A stretch of 40,392 nt of DNA, from NCBI GenBank assembly GCA_021162615.1, contig JAGGYH010000029.1:1-40392 (forward strand), read 5' to 3'. This document shows, in pieces, positions 33,711-40,392 of this stretch. This DNA is from Candidatus Aminicenantota bacterium (lineage in GTDB: Bacteria; Acidobacteriota; Aminicenantia; Aminicenantales; Aminicenantaceae). Positions within the stretch are counted from its first letter, which is position 1. Each line of letters opens with the position of its first letter. The notes under the pieces are model-generated. The model did no database searches. It was not told where the DNA came from and saw nothing but the letters and a program-made list of their open reading frames with translations. Position numbers and translations under genes: made by a program.

Positions 33711-34168
33711 CTCGCCTCTCCTGTCTCGATCAAAGGCCTCCACCTTGCATACCTTGGAAAATTCAATATCAGAAGAACACCTGAAAGAATGATAAGGTAA
33801 TAAAAATCCTTTTTAATTCCCTTCATAAGGAAATAAACCAGTCCCAGCAGTCCCGGGATCTCACACAACAGAGAAATGATAATATTCAGTGTCATCATTC
33901 TCTTAATGGTTTTGTGCGCTCTTCCTGCGAGAGGTCTCAGCTTAAACAGGCTGTTGAGCCTTCTTACAGCAAAGATGACCACAATGGTGATCCCGTAAAA
34001 TATATACCGCAGGGAGGACAGATAACTGTAACGGTCCCCATACAGGCTGAGATCGGCTCCGAACAGTTCAACAACAGCGATATATAGCAAGAGACTTCCC
34101 ATAACAACCAAGTGAAAATAAAGAGAAACCTGGTAGGCTCCTTTGATTTTTTTGGTTAGATCGTCCAT
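33707..34168 (-). CDS. Small polytopic membrane protein of unknown function
   Basis: I do not recognise this 153-residue protein. It has four predicted membrane helices (SLYFHLVVMGSLLLYIAVVE, YIFYGITIVVIFAV, MMTLNIIISLLCEIPGLLGL and DFYYLIILSGVLLILNF) and a basic loop (GRAHKTIKRMM) between the second and third. RBS AAAGGA precedes the ATG. It ends in a TTGA overlap with the beta-CASP nuclease start, which is strong evidence for translational coupling and possibly a functional link at the membrane. Confidence 0.75.
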   Translation of the reverse strand: MDDLTKKIKGAYQVSLYFHLVVMGSLLLYIAVVELFGADLSLYGDRYSYLSSLRYIFYGITIVVIFAVRRLNSLFKLRPLAGRAHKTIKRMMTLNIIISLLCEIPGLLGLVYFLMKGIKKDFYYLIILSGVLLILNFPRYARWRPLIETGEAS

Positions 34169-34211
34169 TTGAATTCCTTTCTAATATATTATTTTAACTG
34201 GATGATGAACA

Positions 34212-34260
34212 AGCGGCGTTAAAAATCTTTAGCGAGCACAAGCCACATCTGATTATCATC
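34212..34260. repeat. Right-end fragment of the R2 element
   Basis: GCGGCGTTAAAAATCTTTAG followed by CGAGCACAAGCCACATCTGA matches the right end of the R2 copies at 11403-11592 and 28531-28719. The run GTTTTTTTATGAATAATTCAT directly after it recurs at other repeat ends. Confidence 0.5.
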
Positions 34261-34280
34261 GCCGTTTTTTTATGAATAAT

Positions 34281-35027
34281 TCATTTTTTTGTTTTTTCGA
34301 GTATTTCCTTTCTTCTTTTTTCCGGGAATCTTTCAATGGCATATCTCAAGGTGGTCCTGGGAATGTTTTTTCCGTTTTTGAGGAGAAATCTCTCAAGACG
34401 TTCCCTGTTTGTCTTTCCGGACTCTCTGAGAATCCATCCGTTCGCTTTCTGTACAAGGTCATCGCCATCAGGGAAGAGTTTCTGGGCGGTCTTTTGAACC
34501 ACATCAATATATCTTCCCTCCCTGGCAGGCTTTATAAAGGAAACAATGGAAGCGCGCCTCAGCCATCTGTTTTCCGACCTGGTCCAGGATGTGACTTCAT
34601 CCATTAGATCAGGGTAGGCCGCTATCAATGGGCTTAAAATATCGCAGCACAGCAAATCTATGGTGGACCAATTCGCGCAGTAATTTTTATTTATCCATTC
34701 TTTTATCTGAAAGAAATGTTTTTTATTCAAGGAACTGACAAAGCGTTCCAGAACAAGAAGGCAAAAAGCTTTGGCTTCCAAGTATTTATTGGGGATCATC
34801 TTTTCACAGAGTTCAACGGCCTGGTCCTGGTCCCAATGAGACTTGATAAGATCATAGAATTCCCTGGCTTTTTCTCTTATCCGGGCGGCCTTGAGCCCCA
34901 GCATAAAGACTTCTTCCTCGGGCTTGAAATATCTTTTCCCTTCCAAGGCTCTCTCAGGGTCAGCGCTGCTTTGAAGAGATTCTATAGCCTTTTTATATAA
35001 CTCTCCGGGCGTTAGTACTGATGGCAT
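34281..35027 (-). CDS. DNA alkylation repair (AlkD-like HEAT) protein
   Basis: A protein of about 248 residues made of HEAT-like helical pairs, matching the AlkD family of 3-methyladenine/7-methylguanine glycosylases. Visible family text: NYCANWSTIDLLCCDILSPL with the conserved Trp and Asp, SENRWLRRASIVSFI, VQKANGWILRESGK and PRTTLRYAIERFPEKRR. It would excise positively charged alkylated bases without flipping them. Start chosen at ATG 35027 rather than the TTG at 35036; no convincing ribosome site is present. It stands alone, bordered on both sides by repeat motifs. Confidence 0.85.
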   Translation of the reverse strand: MPSVLTPGELYKKAIESLQSSADPERALEGKRYFKPEEEVFMLGLKAARIREKAREFYDLIKSHWDQDQAVELCEKMIPNKYLEAKAFCLLVLERFVSSLNKKHFFQIKEWINKNYCANWSTIDLLCCDILSPLIAAYPDLMDEVTSWTRSENRWLRRASIVSFIKPAREGRYIDVVQKTAQKLFPDGDDLVQKANGWILRESGKTNRERLERFLLKNGKNIPRTTLRYAIERFPEKRRKEILEKTKK

Positions 35028-35034
35028 CGCAGTC

Positions 35035-35052
35035 AACCTGACTTATTCATAA
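35035..35052. repeat. Recurring 18-bp repeat-end motif AACCTGACYTATTCATAA
   Basis: AACCTGACTTATTCATAA here matches the outer ends of the elements at 6897-6914 and, in reverse, 40345-40362, with one base changed. In each case it stands at the end of an intergenic repeat next to a gene start or end. Confidence 0.5.
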
Positions 35053-35066
35053 CAAAAGGACGGTAA

Positions 35067-36725
35067 TCATTTATTGAGCTTCACAGTCTCTTTTGCCAGA
35101 TTCACAGGTTTCATAATCTTGTACACGGGATATTCCAGGATTCCTCTGCCCCATTGGGGAACAATATATCGGTCAAAGAAATTCCATACCAGAAGACCGT
35201 CATTGCTCTCAGGCTCTAACAAATAAGAGGCGACATTGGCCAGCGGTTGAGCAAGAGGTATGAACAGACTATCGACAGGAAATTCCACCGTCTCTGTTGC
35301 ATATTTTCCTTTTACTGAGTTCAAATGATGCCCCTGATAGGCTCTCTCCATTGACTTCAGCTCTTCAATCACAAAGGTTTCGACTTCGAGCTCGACCGGC
35401 CTCGTCAATTTTTCCACAGTAATTCCGTGAAGCAGCAGGTTCTTTTCAACTTCCGGCATGGGAAGGGGAATAAGATAACCATAAGGAAGCCTCACGCTGC
35501 TCAGAGCGCCGTAATCCGCATAGAGAGGCATGGTATATGTCTTTGTAACGTCTGTCTTTCTGACTCTGGGCCAACCCCTGTCTGACTTGAGGACTTCCAT
35601 TTCATATCCGTGTATGGTTATTTCCTGACCTGTTGGCTTTGATTCATACTTAGTGATAAACACATCTTCCTCTCCAGGGTTTAAACCTCTTTGTACTGTT
35701 TTTTGATCGACCTCTTTTATGAGATGCGCGATCTCCTCCTTGTGATCGCAACAGAACTCCAGTATGGAATGAAAAAGCTTATGGCATGAAAAAATCCTTG
35801 TTTTGAAATCCGCATAAGGATAATTTTCATTCAGTATCCCCAGGCGGTTCCTGAGTCCTATGTAATTGCTGATATATCTGGGCTCAGGCCCGATGGACCT
35901 CCACCCTTTTTCAGGTTCTTCTATACTCATAAAATCACCGTGAGGGATGCACAGAGTATCGTATTTTTCTTTGAGTATCTTGTTGACTTCAGGCATAAAT
36001 GTTCCGCTCATAAAGTCTATCAGCGAATTATCTCCGTTGGGATTCACCGACCAGATATAGGTAACGACTTCTTCATGATAGGATCCGTTGTGCGTGTGAC
36101 TGTCGAGAAGGACCGCGGGGTCCCACCGCATCATCACATTTTGAACAAGCCCTCTGACTTCCGGGCTTTCAAGTTTCAGTCCATCCCTATTGAGGTCAAG
36201 GTTCTGTCCGTTAGGACGGACTCCCACACCCTTTTCCGGCCCGACCTGATTTGTGCGGTTGTTCACATCTATCTTTTCATTCCCGTCCGGATTGAAGATG
36301 GGTGCCAGCAACAGCACTATTTTGTCCAGATAAGAATGGTCAGGACCCAGGACGATATCTCTGGCTAACATCTGGGCTGCTTCCTTTCCCTCCACTTCTC
36401 CGGCATGTATGTTGGCCTGGAAATAGACCACTAATCGTTCGTCATAATTTAAATCAAGAGGAGAAGCAGGGACAGGGTCGCCTATTATGAGAAGCGGAAT
36501 ATCCCTTCCTTCAGTACTGGTCCCTAAAATCTCCACTCTTACCAGAGAGCTTTTTTCCTGCAGCTCTCCAATAAAATCCATGACATCTTCGTACCGAGAG
36601 GTTTCCTTGAACTCTGTTTTCTCCGGTACGGTCAGGGGTTTGTCTTCAGCTTTACTTAATGTAAAGCCTCCGGCAAAAAAGAATGCAGTTAAGGTTAAAA
36701 CACATATGATTCTTCTCTTCATCAT
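35067..36725 (-). CDS. Secreted M14-family zinc carboxypeptidase
   Basis: The 552-residue product begins with a signal peptide (RRIICVLTLTAFFFAGGFTL then SKAE). The M14 peptidase fold is shown by the zinc motif NIHAGEVEGKEA near residue 103 (HxxE), the substrate-binding DLNRDGLKLESPE stretch, and the second zinc histidine in LLDSHTHNGS. The ILNENYPYADFKTR segment is a candidate for the catalytic glutamate region. A 200-residue C-terminal extension of unknown role follows. It should remove C-terminal residues from external peptides. The start could be either of the two adjacent Met codons. Confidence 0.88.
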   Translation of the reverse strand: MMKRRIICVLTLTAFFFAGGFTLSKAEDKPLTVPEKTEFKETSRYEDVMDFIGELQEKSSLVRVEILGTSTEGRDIPLLIIGDPVPASPLDLNYDERLVVYFQANIHAGEVEGKEAAQMLARDIVLGPDHSYLDKIVLLLAPIFNPDGNEKIDVNNRTNQVGPEKGVGVRPNGQNLDLNRDGLKLESPEVRGLVQNVMMRWDPAVLLDSHTHNGSYHEEVVTYIWSVNPNGDNSLIDFMSGTFMPEVNKILKEKYDTLCIPHGDFMSIEEPEKGWRSIGPEPRYISNYIGLRNRLGILNENYPYADFKTRIFSCHKLFHSILEFCCDHKEEIAHLIKEVDQKTVQRGLNPGEEDVFITKYESKPTGQEITIHGYEMEVLKSDRGWPRVRKTDVTKTYTMPLYADYGALSSVRLPYGYLIPLPMPEVEKNLLLHGITVEKLTRPVELEVETFVIEELKSMERAYQGHHLNSVKGKYATETVEFPVDSLFIPLAQPLANVASYLLEPESNDGLLVWNFFDRYIVPQWGRGILEYPVYKIMKPVNLAKETVKLNK

Positions 36726-36779
36726 TTCATCCTTTTAAAATAGAATTATTCAGCCTGGATCATTCACAAGCCGAGGCAG

Positions 36780-36869
36780 GTCATTACGAAAAACAAAGTG
36801 AAGAAGCAATCTCATTGTGAAACGAAGCATTATGAGATCACCACGCCGCTTTGCTCCTCGTGATAACAT
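36780..36869. repeat. Hairpin-forming dispersed repeat (GTCATTACGA type)
   Basis: The left arm GTCATTACGAAAAACAAAGT extending to CTCAT at 36815 pairs imperfectly with the right arm 36829-36869 (ATTATGAGATCACC ... CTCCTCGTGATAACAT). The right arm is repeated at 11331-11366. It sits in the 338-base divergent gap between the M14 and serine hydrolase genes; a truncated R1-like start (CCTGGATCATTCACAAGCCG) lies just left. Confidence 0.6.
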
Positions 36870-37003
36870 TACGCTGTAGCCATTGCCATTTTTTTGTTTT
36901 GATATCAAGGATATTATAATTGAGTAAAAATTCGATTACAATAAATAAACCCGGATTAATCACAAAACAAAGTCAACACCCTGAATTCCCCTTAAAAATA
37001 ATC

Positions 37004-37032
37004 TTGCGGTCTAGTCTTACTGGTGATATATT
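37004..37032 (+). promoter_or_regulatory. Putative promoter of the serine hydrolase gene
   Basis: TTGCGG (37004-37009), a 17-base spacer and TATATT (37027-37032) are followed by GAGGA at 37051-37055 and the ATG at 37064. Confidence 0.45.
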
Positions 37033-37063
37033 TTAAAAAAAATCCTTACAGAGGAATGACTCC

Positions 37064-39010
37064 ATGAAAAAAATAAACTTATGCCTTTTAATCGCGCTTT
37101 TACTAGCCTTCCATCACAGCTTTCTTCAGGCACAGGAGCCCGAGATAAACCGGTATCCTTTGCCACCAGAAGATCTTAAAACACCTGTGAATATCGATCC
37201 TATTGACCTGGAAAACTTTGTGGATGGAATCATGGCCGTACACATTGCGGATAAACATATAGCCGGCGCTACCTTTGCTGCGGTCAAGGACGGAAAAATC
37301 CTTATGAAAAAAGGATATGGGCTAACAGACATTGCCAAAAACAAACCTGTCACATCAGATAAAACCCTTTTCCGGCCCGGCTCTATTTCAAAGCTGTTCA
37401 CATGGACCGCTGTGATGCAGCTCTATGAGCAGGGAAAAATCGAACTTCATAAAGACATAAACCAGTATATAAAAGGATTCAGCATCCCTGAAACCTTCGC
37501 TGAACCCATCACAATGGCTCACCTCTTATCTCACACACCCGGTTTTGAAGAAAAATCAATCGGCATGGCCGCACGAAAGCCAAAGGACCTGATGCCTCTC
37601 AAAGATTTTCTCAAAAAACACATGCCTCAAAGAGTCCGGCCTCCCGGCCAGATCACATCTTATTCGAATTACGGAACATCTCTTGCGGGATATATCGTTG
37701 AATGCGTCTCAGGAATTCCTTTTGAAGAATACATAGAAAAGAACATATTTGAACCCCTGGGAATGGAAAACAGCTCATTCCGTCAACCTTTACCTGACAG
37801 ACTGTTAGAAAATATGTCCGTAGGCTATCAATACAAGAACGGAGTGCTCGAACCGGATGAATTCGAGCTTCTTAACGGCATGGCCCCTGCAGGAGGGCTG
37901 AGCACGACTGGAGAGGATATTGCTAAATTTATGATAGTCCATCTCCAAAACGGACACTACAACGATGTGGAGATCCTCAAGGAAGAAACAGCCCGGCTCA
38001 TGCACACAACCCTTTTTACTCATGACAGGAGACTGAGCGGAAACGCCTACGGATTCTGGGAATGGACCTACAACGGACTCAATACCATAGGCCACGGAGG
38101 CGATACTCTCCTTTTCCATTCCTACCTCATTCTTATTCCAGAACAAGACCTTGGTTTTTTTGTTTCCTACAACAGTGTTGGCGGCAGCGGTGCTTCCAGA
38201 GTACAGCTGATCGAATCCATCCTTGACCGTTATTTCCCCTTCTCCCCAGAAAAAGAGGACGAAACAATTGAAAAAGAAAAGAAACAAAACCTCTATAGAT
38301 TTTCCGGAACGTACAGAAGCACAAGGGTCAATCATTCCAGTATTGAAAAACTGGGCCAGCTCGTCTCAACCATTAAAATAAACGCTATCAAAGGCCAAAA
38401 ACTCCTTGTTTCTTCAGGTCCAAATAAAAGCCAATGGATCCAAAAAGAACCCCTTGCTTTTCAAAAAGCCAGATCTCAGGATAAACTGCTTTTCAGGGAG
38501 GATAACAAAGGTCATATCACGCATCTTTTTTTTGGAGACTCCCCTACTGCAGCCTTTGTTAAACTCAAATGGTGGGAAACCCCGGTATTCCACTTTTTCA
38601 TCCTCGGTCTTACTCTCTTTGTCTTTCTTACCACTCTTTCCTGGCCTCTCGGAGCATTGAGGCGCCGTGTCTGCAGCCCGCATTCAGAAAAACCTGATGC
38701 TCCTAGATTATTCCGTCTTACCGCAGGGATCATGAGCAGCCTGTGTGTCCTCTTTTCAATCTTTTTGTTAACCCTATTGGGAAATCCGGAACAACTGATC
38801 TACGGCGTCCCTCTTACATTAAAAATCTTACTCACTTTTCCTTTTGTTGCTATAGTGCTCGCAGTGGGAGTGCTTTTCTTCTCGGCCATATCATGGATAA
38901 AAAAATACTGGAACAGATGCGGCCGTGTGTACTATTTTTTCGTTTTCATAGCTTTTATCGTATTTTTATGGTTTTTAAATTACTGGAACCTACTGGGCTT
39001 TCAATTCTAA
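37064..39010 (+). CDS. Membrane-anchored serine hydrolase (beta-lactamase / class C PBP family)
   Basis: A 648-residue protein with a signal peptide (NLCLLIALLLAFHHSFLQAQ). Residues about 50-400 form the class C beta-lactamase/DD-peptidase fold: the SxxK nucleophile in PGSISKLF near residue 107, the YxN motif in TSYSNYGTSLAG near 200 and the HGG equivalent of KTG in GHGGDTLLFHSY near 345. A beta-rich middle follows. The C-terminus has four helices (FHFFILGLTLFVFLTTLSWP and three more), so the enzyme is membrane-held. Substrates of this group include D-amino-acid peptides and esters; the actual one is unknown. The downstream zinc-ribbon gene starts 9 bases after the stop. Confidence 0.9.
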   Translation: MKKINLCLLIALLLAFHHSFLQAQEPEINRYPLPPEDLKTPVNIDPIDLENFVDGIMAVHIADKHIAGATFAAVKDGKILMKKGYGLTDIAKNKPVTSDKTLFRPGSISKLFTWTAVMQLYEQGKIELHKDINQYIKGFSIPETFAEPITMAHLLSHTPGFEEKSIGMAARKPKDLMPLKDFLKKHMPQRVRPPGQITSYSNYGTSLAGYIVECVSGIPFEEYIEKNIFEPLGMENSSFRQPLPDRLLENMSVGYQYKNGVLEPDEFELLNGMAPAGGLSTTGEDIAKFMIVHLQNGHYNDVEILKEETARLMHTTLFTHDRRLSGNAYGFWEWTYNGLNTIGHGGDTLLFHSYLILIPEQDLGFFVSYNSVGGSGASRVQLIESILDRYFPFSPEKEDETIEKEKKQNLYRFSGTYRSTRVNHSSIEKLGQLVSTIKINAIKGQKLLVSSGPNKSQWIQKEPLAFQKARSQDKLLFREDNKGHITHLFFGDSPTAAFVKLKWWETPVFHFFILGLTLFVFLTTLSWPLGALRRRVCSPHSEKPDAPRLFRLTAGIMSSLCVLFSIFLLTLLGNPEQLIYGVPLTLKILLTFPFVAIVLAVGVLFFSAISWIKKYWNRCGRVYYFFVFIAFIVFLWFLNYWNLLGFQF

Positions 39011-39019
39011 TCCTGGAAC

Positions 39020-39334
39020 ATGTTTTTCTTTATCGGAGGAGTGCAGCCAAAAACAGTAAAGCTGGACGAAAATCCGCGCACCTGCCCGGAATGCGGTCAC
39101 TCGGAGCTCTACATCAAAAGGACGGACAGTTATCTCAGTCTTTTTTTTATACCCCTTTTCCCCGTAAAAAAAGGAATCCCCTTTATGGTCTGTGAAAACT
39201 GCGGCTCGGTGTTCACTCAAGACGGCACCTCAATGGATGGCTTTTCCGGATACCGTGCTCAGAAGTGCCCTCACTGCGGGAGATCAGTGGGTACTGATTT
39301 TGTCTACTGTCCCTACTGCGGAAAATCCCTTTGA
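39020..39334 (+). CDS. Double zinc-ribbon protein
   Basis: A 104-residue protein with four CxxC pairs: TCPECGH, VCENCGS, KCPHCGR and YCPYCGK. They should form two zinc ribbons of the double-zinc-ribbon type; the middle stretch (SLFFIPLFPVKKG) is hydrophobic, typical of small zinc-ribbon proteins with a membrane-near loop. Cysteine spacing is strict and argues against a chance frame. Starts 9 bases after the serine hydrolase stop, probably in the same transcript. Function unknown. Confidence 0.82.
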   Translation: MFFFIGGVQPKTVKLDENPRTCPECGHSELYIKRTDSYLSLFFIPLFPVKKGIPFMVCENCGSVFTQDGTSMDGFSGYRAQKCPHCGRSVGTDFVYCPYCGKSL

Positions 39335-39359
39335 GCGTTGATCAATCTTTGGCCTGCTT

Positions 39360-40034
39360 TTAACCATAATCCTTTGGATTGAATCCTATCCTGTCAAAAG
39401 GATTCACCACGCTTGTGGTGATATTCCTTAAATGAGAATTGATGCGTTTCAGCTGCCTGGAATAAAGAGCAAGGGCAACCGCATCGCCAGGTCTAATATT
39501 CTTGTCTTTTTCGCGGACTAGCGCATACAAGCAGTCATCACATGTTTGATTGACCCAACTGTATTTATCCAGAAGTTTTAAAGCGGCTTCTTTTTCTCCG
39601 GCTTCAAAGCATTTTCTGGTTTGTATGAAATTATCTGCTACGGCCTCCTCAATGCGCGTTATCTTTTCTTCAAATATTCCTCCGTAGAGCTTTCCGGGAT
39701 GTTCCTGCGCCAGTTCAACCATGTTCTTAGCATAATCCCCAATGCGTTCAATGTCGATGATAATGCTGATAAGACCAAGTCCTGATGGCAGCATTTCAGA
39801 TCCGCTGACCACCAGATGATTGAAAACATCCCGGCGGACCTCCCTTTCATACCTATTGACTTCTAAGTCCCTATCACGGATATTTATGTCGATTTCCGTA
39901 TCTTCTCTGTTTCTCAACGACTCTCTGGATTTCATAAACATCTCCCTTGTTAAATCCAGCATAACGAAAGACCTTCTGTAAGCTCTATCCATGAGATTAT
40001 CTTTTCTAAAGAGCGAAAGCCACTTTTTAAACAT
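39360..40034 (-). CDS. PhoU-domain protein
   Basis: A 224-residue all-helical PhoU-like protein. The PhoU segment IIDIERIGDYAKNMVELA carries the conserved D/E-x-x-x-D metal-binding pattern, and the C-terminus has a second, more distant repeat (NSHLRNITTSVVNPFDRIGF). In other bacteria such proteins regulate phosphate uptake (PstSCAB with PhoR) or a Na/Pi cotransporter, sensing phosphate indirectly. No pst, phoB or Na/Pi transporter is visible in the window, so the partner is unknown. RBS GAAGGAGAG is good. The 25-base gap to the convergent zinc-ribbon gene leaves no room for a separate terminator. Confidence 0.85.
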   Translation of the reverse strand: MFKKWLSLFRKDNLMDRAYRRSFVMLDLTREMFMKSRESLRNREDTEIDINIRDRDLEVNRYEREVRRDVFNHLVVSGSEMLPSGLGLISIIIDIERIGDYAKNMVELAQEHPGKLYGGIFEEKITRIEEAVADNFIQTRKCFEAGEKEAALKLLDKYSWVNQTCDDCLYALVREKDKNIRPGDAVALALYSRQLKRINSHLRNITTSVVNPFDRIGFNPKDYG

Positions 40035-40058
40035 TTCTCTCTCTCCTTCAACATGAAA

Positions 40059-40352
40059 TATTCATAAAAAATAGCAATGTCACTATGAATAATCCATGAT
40101 AACTATCCTGGATTATTCACAAGTCGAGGTTGCTGCAGATGCGAGGCACAGGGTGCGAAGCTGCGGTCCTTCACCGCGATTACCCTGCAACGAAACAGAT
40201 GCAGTGAGATCGGCTTGCCTATATGGTAAAAAAAGGACGATTAAAATGAAAGTAAAAACAAACAAAAACATTTCAATTGTCATCTTTTTTAAGAGCATGT
40301 ATATCCTTGAAATCAAAACAAAAAAAATGCTCATCTCCATTTTTTTATGAAT
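40059..40352. repeat. R1-containing intergenic element with TATTCATAAAAAA ends
   Basis: TATTCATAAAAAATAG (40059-40074) and TTTTTTTATGAATA (40339-40352) form inverted ends. The core 40108-40231 is an R1 copy; 40123-40162 is the exact reverse complement of 6932-6971 (40 bases). Between the core and the right end is AT-rich sequence with no recognisable gene. This fills the right-hand 358-base gap; the last 40 bases are AT-rich. Confidence 0.65.
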
Positions 40353-40392
40353 AGGTCAGGTTATCATACATTACCTGAATATATATATAAAC

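Noticed and set aside
40096-40350. Short open frames on both strands at the right edge
   Set aside because: They overlap the R1 element and AT-rich spacer; no ribosome site or conserved pattern.

Overview
The window (about 40 kb, moderate G+C, roughly 30 intact genes) looks chromosomal and comes from an anaerobic, polymer- and glycan-degrading bacterium. It contains a Cys-type sulfatase, a GH127 glycosidase, secreted BNR/sortilin-type proteins, an M14 peptidase, CstA, corrinoid methyltransferases, a TldD/TldE pair and decayed FtsX/MacB-type permeases. That mixture resembles the Aminicenantes/Acidobacteriota type of genome, but this is a low-confidence impression with no marker gene behind it. 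There are no rRNA, tRNA, phage, transposase or CRISPR signals.

Layout. 1-1241 (minus): queH followed by a cation-efflux gene cut by the window edge. 1445-2335 (plus): a homocysteine S-methyltransferase-type gene with its own promoter, converging on a minus-strand run of steroid-5-alpha-reductase-like membrane protein, 3-beta-HSD-like dehydrogenase, GH127 lipoprotein and NYN-LOTUS RNA-binding protein (2332-6870). 7144-11211 (plus): two matching palindromic operators, a SatD-like protein, galactokinase, a corrinoid protein and an MttB-family methyltransferase. After a repeat-filled gap comes a stand-alone protein resembling the activation domain of methionine synthase (11628). 12504-14496: cupin and sulfatase, divergent. 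14523-17665: three remnants of FtsX-type permeases around a PAS-PAS-GAF-GGDEF gene. 17693-28516 (minus): a 1038-residue BNR protein, CstA and a 1940-residue DUF5107-TPR-DUF6067-like lipoprotein. 28961-31836 (minus): tldE and a Tat-signal-bearing tldD. 32313-36725 (minus): beta-CASP nuclease with a small membrane protein, an AlkD-like protein and an M14 peptidase. 37064-39334 (plus): serine hydrolase and zinc-ribbon protein, then PhoU-like on the minus strand.

How it may work together. Secreted sulfatase, GH127 and the giant glycosidase-like lipoprotein would trim sulfated or arabinose-bearing glycans. Galactokinase handles a released sugar, and CstA plus the peptidases point to peptide or pyruvate use. 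The corrinoid protein, MttB homologue, homocysteine methyltransferase and activation-domain protein supply most modules of a methyl-transfer route from a quaternary or tertiary amine to homocysteine, although nothing in the window shows the substrate.

The intergenic gaps are the second theme. They hold several families of short dispersed inverted-repeat elements (about 90-290 bp), including an expanded copy at 32002-32287 carrying three strong internal hairpins. The most distinctive regulatory signal is the pair of matching palindromes before the SatD-like gene. One lies across the -10 box, and the predicted mRNA is nearly leaderless.
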